A stretch of DNA of 35,195 bases from Streptomyces sp. 35G-GA-8 (GTDB lineage Bacteria > Actinomycetota > Actinomycetes > Streptomycetales > Streptomycetaceae), in contig NZ_JAMHJQ010000008.1 of NCBI RefSeq assembly GCF_023534745.1, positions 423,797 to 458,991 of the forward strand. Direction: 5' to 3'. This document shows positions 1 through 8,103 of this stretch, in pieces. A program made the translations under genes and the position numbers. The notes under the pieces were generated by a model, which was given only the letters and a program-made list of their open reading frames with translations, ran no database searches and was not told where the DNA came from. Each line of letters starts with the position of its first letter. Within the stretch, counting starts at the first letter, position 1.

Positions 1-81
1 CCCCGGCAGCACACCGGACGGCCGGCTCAGGTGGCGCTGCCGCCCGCCCTTCCGCCGGGCCCCCGCCGGGGCAGATGACGG

Positions 82-140
82 CGCCGGAAGCGGTGGGGCC
101 CGGCACGGATCGTCCGTGCCGGGCCCCACCGCTTCCGGCG
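82..140 (-). terminator. Strong stem-loop terminator after der
   Basis: Positions 82-109 and 113-140 are perfect reverse complements: 28 bp of stem around a 3-nt loop. It lies just past the der stop codon. There is no U-run, which is common for Streptomyces terminators. Nothing else is visible in 1-81. Confidence 0.85.
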
Positions 141-172
141 TGATGTATGTCCGGGCTACAGGCCCTGTCCGG

Positions 173-1633
173 CTACTTCTTGCGGCCGCGCTTCTCGCGC
201 ACCCGTACGGAGATATGGATCGGGGTGCCCTCGAAGCCGAACTCCTCGCGCAGCCGGCGCTCCACGAAGCGCCGGTAGCCGGCCTCGATGAAGCCCGAGG
301 CGAAGAGCACGAAACGCGGCGGCTTCGTCCCCGCCTGGGTACCGAACAGGATGCGGGGCTGCTTGCCGCCCCTGATCGGGTGCGGATGCGCGGCGACCAG
401 CTCGCCCAGGAACGCGTTGAGCCGGCCGGTCGGGACCCGGGTCTCCCAGCCCGCGAGGGCCGTCTCGATCGCCGGGACCAGCTTCTCCATATGACGGCCG
501 GTACGCGCCGAGACATTCACCCGGGGGGCCCAGGCGACCTGTGCCAGCTCCGTCTCGATCTCCCGCTCCAGGTAGTAGCGGCGCTCCTCGTCGAGCGTGT
601 CCCACTTGTTGTACGCGATGACCATGGCGCGGCCCGCCTCGACGGCCATGGTGATGATCCGCTGGTCCTGAACGCTGATGGACTCGCTGGTGTCGATCAG
701 TACGACCGCCACCTCGGCCTTCTCGACGGCGGCGGCGGTGCGCAGCGAGGCGTAGTAGTCCGCGCCCTCCTGGAGATGGACCCGGCGGCGGATACCCGCG
801 GTGTCGATGAACTTCCAGACGACGCCGCCCAGCTCGATCAGCTCGTCGACCGGGTCACGGGTGGTGCCCGCGATCTCGTTGACGACGACGCGGTCCTGGC
901 CCGCGACCTTGTTGAGCAGGGACGACTTGCCAACATTCGGGCGGCCGATGAGCGCGATACGGCGAGGGCCGCCGATGGTGGTGCCGAACGTCTGAGCCGG
1001 GGCCTCGGGCAGCGCTTCGAGCACCGCGTCGAGCATGTCGCCGGTGCCGCGGCCGTGCAGCGAGGAGACCGGGTGGGGCTCGCCGAGTCCGAGCGACCAG
1101 AGCGCCGTGGCGTCGGCCTCGCCGCTCGGTCCGTCGACCTTGTTGGCGCAGAGGACGACGGGCTTGCCCGCCTTGCGCAGCAGCCGGACCACGGCCGTGT
1201 CGGTGTCGGTCGCGCCGACCGTGGAGTCCACGACGAAGACGACCGCGTCGGCGGCCTCGATCGCGTACTCGGCCTGGGCCGCGACGGAGGCGTCGATGCC
1301 GAGGACGTCCTGTTCCCAGCCGCCGGTGTCGACGATCTTGAAGCGACGGCCCGCCCACTCGGCCTCGTAGGTGACCCGGTCGCGGGTGACCCCGGGCTTG
1401 TCCTCGACGACCGCCTCACGGCGGCCGATGATCCGGTTCACGAGAGTGGATTTGCCGACATTCGGGCGGCCCACGACGGCGAGGACGGGCAGCGGGCCAT
1501 GACCGGCCTCGTCGATCGCGCCCTCCACCTCCTCGGCCTCGAAGCCCTCCTGAGCGGCAAGCTCCATGAAGTCCGCGTACTCGGCATCGCCGAGCTCTCC
1601 GTGCTCGTCGGCGGAGTCGATCTGGTCGTTCAT
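173..1633 (-). CDS. der: Ribosome-assembly GTPase Der (EngA)
   Basis: Der is a double GTPase needed for maturation of the 50S ribosomal subunit. Both G domains are visible: the first has [16 protein letters not shown] and NKVD, the second [18 protein letters not shown] and NKWD. A KH-like C-terminal domain follows and ends in a basic RGRKK tail. The chosen ATG ([10 protein letters not shown]) has GAGG about 10 nt upstream and gives 486 aa. The frame is open a further 17 codons upstream, but that part has no better ribosome binding site. An acidic N-terminal extension of about 47 residues precedes the first G domain; such extensions are usual in actinobacterial Der. It follows plsC after a 73-bp gap and is the last gene of the cmk-plsC-der unit, ending at the long stem-loop at 82-140. 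Confidence 0.97.
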   Translation of the reverse strand: MNDQIDSADEHGELGDAEYADFMELAAQEGFEAEEVEGAIDEAGHGPLPVLAVVGRPNVGKSTLVNRIIGRREAVVEDKPGVTRDRVTYEAEWAGRRFKIVDTGGWEQDVLGIDASVAAQAEYAIEAADAVVFVVDSTVGATDTDTAVVRLLRKAGKPVVLCANKVDGPSGEADATALWSLGLGEPHPVSSLHGRGTGDMLDAVLEALPEAPAQTFGTTIGGPRRIALIGRPNVGKSSLLNKVAGQDRVVVNEIAGTTRDPVDELIELGGVVWKFIDTAGIRRRVHLQEGADYYASLRTAAAVEKAEVAVVLIDTSESISVQDQRIITMAVEAGRAMVIAYNKWDTLDEERRYYLEREIETELAQVAWAPRVNVSARTGRHMEKLVPAIETALAGWETRVPTGRLNAFLGELVAAHPHPIRGGKQPRILFGTQAGTKPPRFVLFASGFIEAGYRRFVERRLREEFGFEGTPIHISVRVREKRGRKK

Positions 1634-1706
1634 GAAGTCCGTACCTCGTTCATCGTGATCGGTGCGCCGCGGCACGCGGCGCACTACTCAAGTACTCAAG
1701 TCTGGG

Positions 1707-2411
1707 CTAGCGCCCGGTCAGGCGCCTGGCGTTTTCCAGGTGGACGGTCAGCCGTTCCTGGATCCGCGCGGTGGCGTCGTCCAGCGCCTTGCGGGTGCGC
1801 CGCCCGGTGCCGTCCCCCGCCTCGAAGGCGTCGCCGAAGACGACGTCCACGCGGCTGCGCAGCGGGGGCAGCGCCGGTATCAGCCGGCCCCGGCGGTCCG
1901 TACTGCCCAGGACGGCCACCGGCACGATCGGCGCCCCGGACCGTACGGCGAAGTACGCCAGCCCGGCGCGCAGTGAGGCGAAGTCTCCCTCGCCCCGGGT
2001 GCCCTCGGGAAATATCCCCAGCACACCGCCGTCGCCGAGGACCCCGAGCGCGTCGGTGATCGCCGCGCGGTCGGCGACCGAACGGTCCACCTTCAGCTGC
2101 CCGATGGCCCGCAGGAACGGGTCGAGCGGGCCGATGAACGCTTCCTTCTTGATGAGGAAGTGCACCGGCCGGGGCGATGTGGCCATCAGCATCGGGCCGT
2201 CGATGTTGTGCGCGTGGTTGACGGCGAGGATGGCGGGGCCGCTCGCCGGAACCCGCCAGGCGCCCAGCACCCGCGGCTTCCACAGGCCGTGCATCAGCCC
2301 GATGCCGATGCCGCGCCCGACCGCCGCGCCCCTCTCCGAGGCTCGGGCCGGGGCCGGGGTCACGCCCTTCGGTGACCTGGCTCCGGCCGCCGGTGCTGAC
2401 GGTGTGCTCAC
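1707..2411 (-). CDS. plsC: 1-acylglycerol-3-phosphate acyltransferase family protein
   Basis: This is a PlsC-type acyltransferase, which would place the second acyl chain on lysophosphatidic acid at the membrane. The HX4D catalytic motif is seen as NHAHNIDGP and the substrate-binding block as FPEGTRGEGD. A GTG at 2411 overlaps the cmk stop as GTGA, with GAGGAG upstream inside cmk, and gives 234 aa. The frame is open 13 codons further, but translational coupling favours the GTG. It sits between cmk and der, an arrangement I recall as common in Streptomyces. The exact acyl acceptor cannot be told from sequence. Family assignment is firm and the symbol is by family only. Confidence 0.88.
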   Translation of the reverse strand: MSTPSAPAAGARSPKGVTPAPARASERGAAVGRGIGIGLMHGLWKPRVLGAWRVPASGPAILAVNHAHNIDGPMLMATSPRPVHFLIKKEAFIGPLDPFLRAIGQLKVDRSVADRAAITDALGVLGDGGVLGIFPEGTRGEGDFASLRAGLAYFAVRSGAPIVPVAVLGSTDRRGRLIPALPPLRSRVDVVFGDAFEAGDGTGRRTRKALDDATARIQERLTVHLENARRLTGR

Positions 2412-3121
2412 TTCGCGTTCCGCTTCTCCTCGACCAGGGTCACCACGCACTCGATGACCTGCTGGAGCGTGAGATCCGTGGTGTCCACCTCGACCGCGTC
2501 GCCGGCCTTCGCGAGCGGGGACGTCTTGCGGCCGGAGTCGGCCGCGTCCCGCTTGACCAGGGCGTCCTTGGTGGCGGCGACATCGGTCGCCTCCGTGCCC
2601 TTCAGCTCACCGCTGCGCCGGGCCGCGCGCGCCTCCGGCGACGCGGTGAGGAAGATCTTGACATCGGCGTCCGGCAGCACGGTCGTACCGATGTCGCGGC
2701 CCTCGACCACGATCCCCCTCGCGGCCGCCGCGGCGATGGAGCGCTGGAGCTCGGTGACGACGGTCCGTACCTCGGGCACGGCGCTGACCGCGCTCACCTT
2801 GGAGGTGACCTCCTGGGTACGGATCGGAGCGGCGGCGTCCGTCCCGTCCACGGTGATCGTGGGCGCGGCCGGGTCGGTCCCGGAGACCAGCACGGGCTTG
2901 CCCGCGGCGGTCGCCACGGCCGCGGCGTCCGAGACGTCGACACCGTTGGTGATCATCCACCAGGTCATCGCGCGGTACTGCGCGCCGGTGTCCAGGTAGC
3001 TCAGCCCGAGCTGGGCGGCCACGGCCTTGGAGGTGCTCGACTTGCCCGTGCCGGAGGGGCCGTCGATGGCGACGATCACAGCGGCCGGTGCGATCCGGGC
3101 GGGGGTTGCTCCGTTGTCCAC
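2408..3121 (-). CDS. cmk: Cytidylate kinase
   Basis: Cmk phosphorylates CMP and dCMP to the diphosphates in pyrimidine nucleotide metabolism. The P-loop IDGPSGTGKSS is near residue 20. The substrate-binding block YLDTGAQYRAMTW and the VVEGRDIGTTV motif of bacterial CMP kinases follow, then the LID arginines in ASPEARAARR. The GTG at 3121 (VDNGATPAR) gives 237 aa and has AGGAAGG about 12 nt upstream. The frame runs 17 codons further up without added homology. Its last codons overlap the plsC start (GTGA), so the two are probably translationally coupled. Confidence 0.95.
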   Translation of the reverse strand: MDNGATPARIAPAAVIVAIDGPSGTGKSSTSKAVAAQLGLSYLDTGAQYRAMTWWMITNGVDVSDAAAVATAAGKPVLVSGTDPAAPTITVDGTDAAAPIRTQEVTSKVSAVSAVPEVRTVVTELQRSIAAAAARGIVVEGRDIGTTVLPDADVKIFLTASPEARAARRSGELKGTEATDVAATKDALVKRDAADSGRKTSPLAKAGDAVEVDTTDLTLQQVIECVVTLVEEKRNAK

Positions 3122-3157
3122 GGGGGTCGGACACCTTCCTGGTTCAGGGGCGGTGGA

Positions 3158-3187
3158 TGTGCGGGGACGCACATACGCCCCCGCACA
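3158..3187 (-). terminator. Hairpin between tyrA and cmk
   Basis: Nine-bp arms at 3158-3166 and 3179-3187 pair around a 12-nt loop. The hairpin lies about 50 nt past the tyrA stop and about 37 nt before the cmk start. It could be a weak tyrA terminator or a structure in the cmk leader. A TAACCT hexamer (3188-3193, minus strand) next to it is a possible -10 for cmk, but no good -35 is visible. Confidence 0.4.
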
Positions 3188-3235
3188 AGGTTACCGAGTA
3201 CTCAGGACCCCGATTGCACCCGTTCGGCGGGACGC

Positions 3236-4321
3236 CTACTGCCGGATCGACCAGCCGCGTTCCCTCAGGGCCGCCGAGAGCACCGGGGCCGCCGACGGCT
3301 CCACCATCAGCTGCGCCAGGCCCGCCTGCTGCCCGGTCGCGTGCTCGATCCGTACGTCCTCCACATTGACCCCGGCGCGGCTCGCGTCCGCGAAGATACG
3401 GGCCAGCTCACCGGGCCGGTCGTTGATGAGGACGGCCACGATCTCGTAGGTCGCGGGTGCGGCGCCGTGCTTGCCGGGCACCCGTACCCGTCCCGCGTTG
3501 CCACGCCGCAGGACGTCCTCGATCCCGGCGGCCCCGCCGCGCCGCTTGTCCGCGTCCGAGGACTGGAGCGCGCGCAGCGCCTCGACCGTCTCACCGAGGT
3601 CGGCGGCGACCCCGGCCAGTACGTCGGCGACCGGGCCGGGGTTGGCGGAGAGGATCTCGACCCACATCCCGGGGTCGGAGGCCGCGATCCGGGTGACATC
3701 GCGGATGCCCTGGCCGCAGAGGCGTACGGCCGTCTCGTCGGCTTCCTCAAGACGGGCGGCGACCATGGACGAGATCAGCTGCGGGGTGTGCGAGACGAGG
3801 GCGACCGCGCGGTCGTGCGCGTCGGCGTCCATCACCACGGGGACGGCGCGGCACAGCGCGACCAGTTCCAGGGCGAGGTTCAGCACCTCGGTGTCCGTCT
3901 CCCGGGTCGGGGTCAGCACCCAGGGCCGCCCCTCGAAGAGATCGGCGGTCGCGGCCAGCGGTCCCGAGCGCTCCTTGCCCGCCATGGGGTGCGAACCGAT
4001 GTACGGGGCGAGATCGAGGCCGAGCGCCTCCAGCTCGCGCCGGGGGCCGCCCTTGACACTGGCCACGTCCAGATAGCCGCGGGCCACGCCGTCGCGCATC
4101 GCCGCGCAGAGCGTGGCGGCGACATGCGCGGGCGGTACGGCGATGATCGCGAGGTCGACGGGGCCCTCGGGCGCCTCGTCCGTCCCCGCGCCGAGCGCGG
4201 CGGCGGTCCTGGCCCGCGACGGGTCGTGGTCGCTGAGGTGGACGGTCACCCCGCGGCCGGCCAGGACCAGCGCCGCCGAGGTGCCGATCAGGCCCGTACC
4301 GATGACGACGGCGGTTCTCAC
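3236..4321 (-). CDS. tyrA: Prephenate dehydrogenase with C-terminal ACT domain
   Basis: TyrA oxidatively decarboxylates prephenate to 4-hydroxyphenylpyruvate in tyrosine synthesis. The N-terminal Rossmann motif is VVIGTGLIGTS (GxGxxG). The catalytic-histidine block is seen as IGSHPMAGKERSG near residue 115. The last ~75 residues, beginning YEIVAVLINDRPGELARIF, look like an ACT regulatory domain, which suggests allosteric control, probably by tyrosine (inference from the family). The GTG start at 4321 overlaps the aroH stop as GTGA. Length 361 aa is normal for the actinobacterial form. The preceding gene makes prephenate, so substrate supply and use are encoded together. Confidence 0.96.
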   Translation of the reverse strand: MRTAVVIGTGLIGTSAALVLAGRGVTVHLSDHDPSRARTAAALGAGTDEAPEGPVDLAIIAVPPAHVAATLCAAMRDGVARGYLDVASVKGGPRRELEALGLDLAPYIGSHPMAGKERSGPLAATADLFEGRPWVLTPTRETDTEVLNLALELVALCRAVPVVMDADAHDRAVALVSHTPQLISSMVAARLEEADETAVRLCGQGIRDVTRIAASDPGMWVEILSANPGPVADVLAGVAADLGETVEALRALQSSDADKRRGGAAGIEDVLRRGNAGRVRVPGKHGAAPATYEIVAVLINDRPGELARIFADASRAGVNVEDVRIEHATGQQAGLAQLMVEPSAAPVLSAALRERGWSIRQ

Positions 4322-4680
4322 TGGGCGATGTCCTTGCGGAGGGTGGCGGCGGCGCCGAGGTAGACATGCGCGATCTCGGACTTGGGGAGGTCGGACTCGA
4401 TATGGGCGAGGATACGGACGACACGCGGCAGGGCGCCCGCGATGTCCAGTTCCTGGGCACAGATCAGCGGAACGTCGACGATGCCGAGCCCGCGTGCGGC
4501 GGCGGCCGGGAAGTCGCTGTGCAGATCGGGCGTGGCCGTGAACCAGACGCTGATCAGATCGTCCGCGGTGAGCCCGTTGCGCTCCAGGATCGCGGTGAGG
4601 AGCTGCCTGACCTGGTCGTCCATGTGCCCGGCCTCGTCCCGCTCCAACTGGACCGCTCCACGGACCGCTCGTACCGCCAC
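4318..4680 (-). CDS. aroH: Chorismate mutase, AroH type
   Basis: This is a monofunctional trimeric-type chorismate mutase that converts chorismate to prephenate. Residues of the Bacillus AroH active site are recognisable: the N-terminal RAVRGA arginine, the Cys and Glu in ICAQELDI, the Arg in ALPRVVRIL, and the Tyr in AHVYLGAA. Length 120 aa fits the family. The GTG start has GAGGAG about 7 nt upstream. It overlaps tyrA by 4 bp, and the two form the branch toward tyrosine and phenylalanine. Confidence 0.95.
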   Translation of the reverse strand: MAVRAVRGAVQLERDEAGHMDDQVRQLLTAILERNGLTADDLISVWFTATPDLHSDFPAAAARGLGIVDVPLICAQELDIAGALPRVVRILAHIESDLPKSEIAHVYLGAAATLRKDIAQ

Positions 4681-4712
4681 GACGTTCTCCTCAGTGATCG
4701 AGTGCTCGCCCC

Positions 4713-4718
4713 AGGGTA
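4713..4718 (-). promoter_or_regulatory. Possible -10 for aroH-tyrA
   Basis: TACCCT on the minus strand lies about 33 nt before the aroH start and fits the actinobacterial TANNNT -10 pattern. I could not find a convincing -35 at 16-19 nt. The 4681-4910 gap otherwise holds only the palindrome at 4770-4797. Confidence 0.3.
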
Positions 4719-4769
4719 GTCAGCCACGGCAAACACAGTCGCGCCGACCGTTCCCCCGCCCCCTCTCCC

Positions 4770-4797
4770 GGGCACCCCGGAACGTTCCGGGGTGCCC
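4770..4797 (-). terminator. Perfect palindrome after the ADP-ribosylglycohydrolase gene
   Basis: The 28 nt are a perfect palindrome (14-nt half-sites GGGCACCCCGGAAC and its complement). It can form a very stable hairpin about 115 nt past the stop at 4911. With no gene facing it on the plus strand it most likely ends the nrtR-like/ADP-ribosylglycohydrolase transcript. Confidence 0.65.
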
Positions 4798-4910
4798 CCG
4801 TACCCTCTCCTCGGTCAGCACACCGATCGCAGGACGGGCGCGAGGTCGATGGCCGGCAGGCCGGCCGTGCGGAGACGGTCTTCGGGGCTTGTTCCGTGCG
4901 TTCGCATGGA

Positions 4911-5933
4911 TCAAGAATCCCAGAGCGCGCCCAGCGTCATCAGATCACCGTGGTACTCGATCCGCTCCGCCCACTCCGCGGGCCACGCACCCGCGCCCAG
5001 GTGGGCGCCCGCGAACGCGCCCGTGAGGCAGGCGAGGGAGTCGGAGTCGCCCCTCGTGCAGGCCGCGCGGCGCAGGGCGGTGACCGGGTCCTGGGGGAAG
5101 AGGAGGAAGCAGAGCAGGCCGGTGGCGAGGGCTTCCTCGGCGATCCAGCCGTCTCCGGTGGCCAGACAGGGATCGGTCTCCGGAGAAGGGGAGCGCAGGG
5201 CCTCCTGGAGGCGTTCCAGGGCCGCCAGGCACTCGTCCCAGCCCCGGGAGATGTAGGCCTCGGGCGTGGGGTCGCCGGTGAGGGTCCACAGGTCGCCGAG
5301 CCAGCGGTGGTAGTAGTGCTCGCGGTTCTCGTACGCGTACGAGCGCAGCTGGCCCACCAGCCCCTGCGGCTCGCCGCCGTTGGCCAGCAGATAGACCGCG
5401 CGGGCCGTCAGATCGGAGGCGGCGAGCGCCGTCGGATGGCCGTGGGTGAGCGCCGCCTGCAACTGCGCCGCGCCGCCGCGCTGTTCGTCGCTGAGGCCGG
5501 GGACGAGTCCGATCGGCGCGACCCGCATATTGGCGCCGCAGCCCTTGGAGTGCGTCTGGCTGGCCCGCTGCCAGGGGCGGTCGCTGTCGAGGAGCCTGCA
5601 CGCCGCCAGGCACGTGTTGCCGGGGGCTCGGTCGTTGTCCGGGGAGTGGTACCAGCGGACGAACTCGTCGCGTACCGGCCGCTCCAGCCGCAGCGGACCG
5701 AGCACGCCCCGGTCCATCGCGGTCCTGATCCCGCGCGCGAACGCCAGCGTCATCTGGGTGTCGTCCGTGACGAACGCGGGCTCGGGGAGCGCCATCTCCC
5801 GCCAGGGGCCGCACTTGGCCAGGATCGACGGCACATCGTTGAACTCGGTGGGAAAGCCCAGCGCGTCACCGAGCGCGAGCCCGATCAGCGAGCCCGTGGC
5901 GGCCTGTTTGGTCAGGGCCCTCGCGATGATCAT
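4911..5933 (-). CDS. ADP-ribosylglycohydrolase family protein
   Basis: This is an ADP-ribosylglycohydrolase (DraG/ARH family), a binuclear-metal enzyme that removes ADP-ribose from proteins or hydrolyses related ADP-ribosyl compounds. Family blocks are in order: SLIGLALGDALGFPTEF at the N terminus, the metal-binding FVTDDTQMTLAFARGI, the central SKGCGANMRVAPIGL, and the C-terminal RGDSDSLACLTGAFAGA. The ATG at 5933 overlaps the stop of the upstream Nudix gene as ATGA and gives 340 aa. The same frame stays open across the Nudix gene to about 6704, but that part is an out-of-frame shadow. Pairing with an NrtR-like regulator suggests control by NAD/ADP-ribose status. The substrate is unknown. 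Confidence 0.93.
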   Translation of the reverse strand: MIIARALTKQAATGSLIGLALGDALGFPTEFNDVPSILAKCGPWREMALPEPAFVTDDTQMTLAFARGIRTAMDRGVLGPLRLERPVRDEFVRWYHSPDNDRAPGNTCLAACRLLDSDRPWQRASQTHSKGCGANMRVAPIGLVPGLSDEQRGGAAQLQAALTHGHPTALAASDLTARAVYLLANGGEPQGLVGQLRSYAYENREHYYHRWLGDLWTLTGDPTPEAYISRGWDECLAALERLQEALRSPSPETDPCLATGDGWIAEEALATGLLCFLLFPQDPVTALRRAACTRGDSDSLACLTGAFAGAHLGAGAWPAEWAERIEYHGDLMTLGALWDS

Positions 5934-6673
5934 GCGTTCCGTCCTTCCGGTCGCAGCAGAGGTGGGTGCAGCGTGGTGGCGGGGCCCGCGCGGTACAGCG
6001 CGGCCGGTTTCCCCCGGCCACCGGTCCGGCGCGGCGGCCCCTCCAACGCCTGGACGAAACCGGGCGTGGTGAGGACTTTGCGCCGGAAGTTGGGGCGGTC
6101 GAGCGTCACGCCCCAGATGGTCTCGTACACCTGCCGCAGCTCCCCGAGCGTGAACTCGGGCGGGCAGAAGGCCGTGGCGAGACAGGTGTATTCGAGCTTG
6201 GCGCCGACCCGGTCGTAGGCGTCGGCGAGGATGTGTTCGTGGTCGAAGGCGAGCGGCCCGCGCGCGCCGAACTCCACCCACTGGGCACGGGCCGCGTCCC
6301 CGCCGCCGCGCGGTTCGGGCAGATCGGGGACGAGCGCGGCGTACGCCACGGACACCACCCGCATCCTGGGATCGCGGTCCGGATCGCTGTAGGTACGCAG
6401 CTGCTCCAGATGGAACGCGCCCGTGTCCCGTACCAACAGGCCGGTCTCCTCGGCGAGTTCGCGGCGGGCGGCCTGTCCGGCCGACTCTCTCGGCCGGACG
6501 AAGCCACCGGGCAGCGCCCAGTCGCCCCGGTACGGTTCCTCTCCCCGTTCGACGAGGAGCACATGAAGCCGGCCCAGCCGCACGGTGAAGACGGCGAGAT
6601 CGACGGTGACCGCGAACGGCTCGAAGGCGGCGGGATCGTATCCCCTCGGGACGCGCCGCCCCCGGGCCGTCAT
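5930..6673 (-). CDS. nrtR: NrtR-like Nudix transcriptional regulator
   Basis: An N-terminal Nudix domain is followed by a winged-helix-like C terminus, the layout of NrtR regulators of NAD metabolism. The Nudix box is complete: it starts at GGFVRPRE and includes RRELAEETGL, so hydrolysis may still occur. The HLEQLRTYSDPDRDPRMR and PPEFTLGELRQVYE stretches and the NFRRKVLTTPGF block are typical of the family. I chose the ATG at 6673 (MTARGRRVP) because GGAG lies 5 nt upstream; a GTG at 6724 has no ribosome binding site. Length is 247 aa. It overlaps the ADP-ribosylglycohydrolase gene by 4 bp, and a palindrome covers its promoter, so autoregulation is likely. It could instead be a plain Nudix hydrolase with an appended domain, which I consider less likely. 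Confidence 0.85.
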   Translation of the reverse strand: MTARGRRVPRGYDPAAFEPFAVTVDLAVFTVRLGRLHVLLVERGEEPYRGDWALPGGFVRPRESAGQAARRELAEETGLLVRDTGAFHLEQLRTYSDPDRDPRMRVVSVAYAALVPDLPEPRGGGDAARAQWVEFGARGPLAFDHEHILADAYDRVGAKLEYTCLATAFCPPEFTLGELRQVYETIWGVTLDRPNFRRKVLTTPGFVQALEGPPRRTGGRGKPAALYRAGPATTLHPPLLRPEGRNA

Positions 6674-6781
6674 GACCGCTCCGCCGGCGCGGGGCCCGGG
6701 CCACCCCCGTGGGTCCAGGTCCACCGGCCGTACGCGCGCACGGCCGTCCGAGTCGCGATCACGGGATTCACGGCCACCCCC

Positions 6782-6804
6782 TTAATGGTCACGTTGACTA
6801 TAAA
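6782..6804 (-). promoter_or_regulatory. Probable NrtR operator
   Basis: Half-sites ATGGTCA (6785-6791) and TGACTAT (6795-6801) flank a 3-bp CGT centre. Extended to 10-bp arms, 8 of 10 positions are symmetric. It is AT-rich against a GC-rich background and resembles the TAGTCA-type half-sites reported for NrtR. It covers the -10 of the promoter at 6797-6826, as expected for a repressor site. Confidence 0.65.
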
Positions 6805-6826
6805 ACTGAACGGGCCGTCCGCACAA
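6797..6826 (-). promoter_or_regulatory. Promoter of the nrtR-like operon
   Basis: On the minus strand, TTGTGC (6826-6821) is a fair -35. It is followed by an 18-bp spacer and TATAGT (6802-6797) as -10. The operator palindrome covers the -10. The leader to the chosen ATG would be about 115 nt. Confidence 0.55.
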
Positions 6827-6830
6827 GGGA

Positions 6831-6860
6831 GAAGCCCGCGGCCATCGGGCCGCGGGCTTC
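6831..6860 (-). terminator. Stem-loop terminator after rluB
   Basis: Thirteen-bp arms (6831-6843 and 6848-6860) pair perfectly around a 4-nt loop. The hairpin is just downstream of rluB and just upstream of the nrtR-like promoter. A second perfect 18-nt palindrome at 6870-6887 sits closer to the rluB stop. Confidence 0.8.
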
Positions 6861-6897
6861 GCGAGGTCCGGCGCCCCCGGGGGCGCCGCGGGGCGTG

Positions 6898-8103
6898 TTA
6901 CAGCCCGACTTCCTTCATCAGCATGCCGACCTCGGTATTGGTGAGGCGGCGCAGCCAGCCGGACTTCTGGTCGCCCAGCGGGATCGGGCCGAAGGAGGTC
7001 CGGACGAGCCGGTCGACCGGGAAGCCCGCCTCGGCGAGCATCCGGCGGACGATGTGCTTACGGCCCTCGTGGAGGGTGACCTCCACCAGGTAGTTCTTGC
7101 CGGTGTTCTCGACGACCCGGAAGTGGTCGGCCTTGGCGTAGCCGTCCTCCAGCTGGATGCCGTCCTTCAGCCGCTTGCCCAGATCGCGCGGCAGCGGGCC
7201 CTGGATCGCGGCGAGATAGATCTTCTTGACGCCGTACTTGGGGTGCGTGAGGCGGTGGGCCAGCTCACCGTGGTTGGTGAGCAGGATGATGCCCTCGGTC
7301 TCCGTGTCGAGGCGGCCGACATGGAAGAGCCGGGTCTCGCGGTTGGTGACATAGTCGCCGAGGTTCTGCCGCCCGTCGGGGTCCCCCATCGTGGAGACGA
7401 CCCCGGCCGGCTTGTTCAGCGCGAAGAAGAGATGCGACTGCGTGGCGACCGTCAGCCCGTCGACCTTGATCTCGTCGCGGTCCGGGTTCACGCGCATGCC
7501 CTGTTCGAGGACGATCTCGCCGTTCACCTCGACCCTGGCCTGCTCGATCAGCTCCTCGCACGCCCGGCGTGACCCCATACCGGCGCGGGCGAGGACCTTC
7601 TGCAGCCGCTCGCCCTCCTGCTCGGCGCCCGGGTTGGTCCTGGGCGTCGTGACCGACGGCCGGTTCGCGTACCGGTCGCGGTTGCGCTGCTCGATCTTGG
7701 CGTCCAGCTCGCGCGGACGGGACGGGGAACCGCGCCGCGGACCGCCGCGGCCACCGCTCTGCGAAGGCTTGGGACCGCCCTTGGCACCGCCGCGTGCCGC
7801 CGCGCCCCGGGCACCGCCCTGACGCGAGCCCCCGCCGGAGGCACCGCCCGCGGCACCGCCGGAACCGGAACCCCCGGAGCCACCGGAACGGCGCGCGCCG
7901 GCAGGTGCCCCGGACGCGCCGGAACCACCGGTGGGACCCGAGCGGCCGACGTCGTAACGGCGCTCCTCGGGACGGGGTCGGGACGGCCGCTTCTGCTCGT
8001 CGTCACGCCCGCCGCCGGCTCCCCGGTTGTCCCGGTTGCCGCCGCCGCTCCCGCCTGCGCCGCTCCTGTTGCCGCTGCCGCTGTTCCTGCCGTTGCTTCG
8101 CAT
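6898..8103 (-). CDS. rluB: rRNA pseudouridine synthase, RluB/RsuA family
   Basis: The conserved part (residues ~165-401) has an S4 RNA-binding domain, GERLQKVLARAGMGSRRA, and a pseudouridine synthase domain with the catalytic Asp in GRLDTETEGIILLTNHGEL. This fits enzymes modifying large-subunit rRNA. Before it come about 160 residues of Gly/Ser/Arg-rich low complexity with RGG-like triplets, predicted disordered and probably RNA-binding (inference). The ATG at 8103 shares one base with the scpB stop (TGATG). An extra in-frame TTG lies one codon upstream and is not needed. It is the last gene of the parA-scpAB cluster. Which rRNA position it modifies cannot be read from sequence. Confidence 0.93.
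   Translation of the reverse strand: MRSNGRNSGSGNRSGAGGSGGGNRDNRGAGGGRDDEQKRPSRPRPEERRYDVGRSGPTGGSGASGAPAGARRSGGSGGSGSGGAAGGASGGGSRQGGARGAAARGGAKGGPKPSQSGGRGGPRRGSPSRPRELDAKIEQRNRDRYANRPSVTTPRTNPGAEQEGERLQKVLARAGMGSRRACEELIEQARVEVNGEIVLEQGMRVNPDRDEIKVDGLTVATQSHLFFALNKPAGVVSTMGDPDGRQNLGDYVTNRETRLFHVGRLDTETEGIILLTNHGELAHRLTHPKYGVKKIYLAAIQGPLPRDLGKRLKDGIQLEDGYAKADHFRVVENTGKNYLVEVTLHEGRKHIVRRMLAEAGFPVDRLVRTSFGPIPLGDQKSGWLRRLTNTEVGMLMKEVGL

Noticed and set aside
1685-1700. ACTCAAGT tandem pair between der and plsC
   Set aside because: Two 8-nt copies are too short to call a functional repeat.
116-2059. Plus-strand open frame of 647 codons over der and plsC
   Set aside because: It is antisense to two clear family members. 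High GC removes stop codons from this frame, and the translation is Arg/Gly/Asp-rich with no motif.
4911-6704. A 597-codon Nudix-region/ADP-ribosylglycohydrolase fusion
   Set aside because: The first ~257 codons are the Nudix gene in the wrong frame. The real start is the ATG at 5933, overlapping the Nudix stop.
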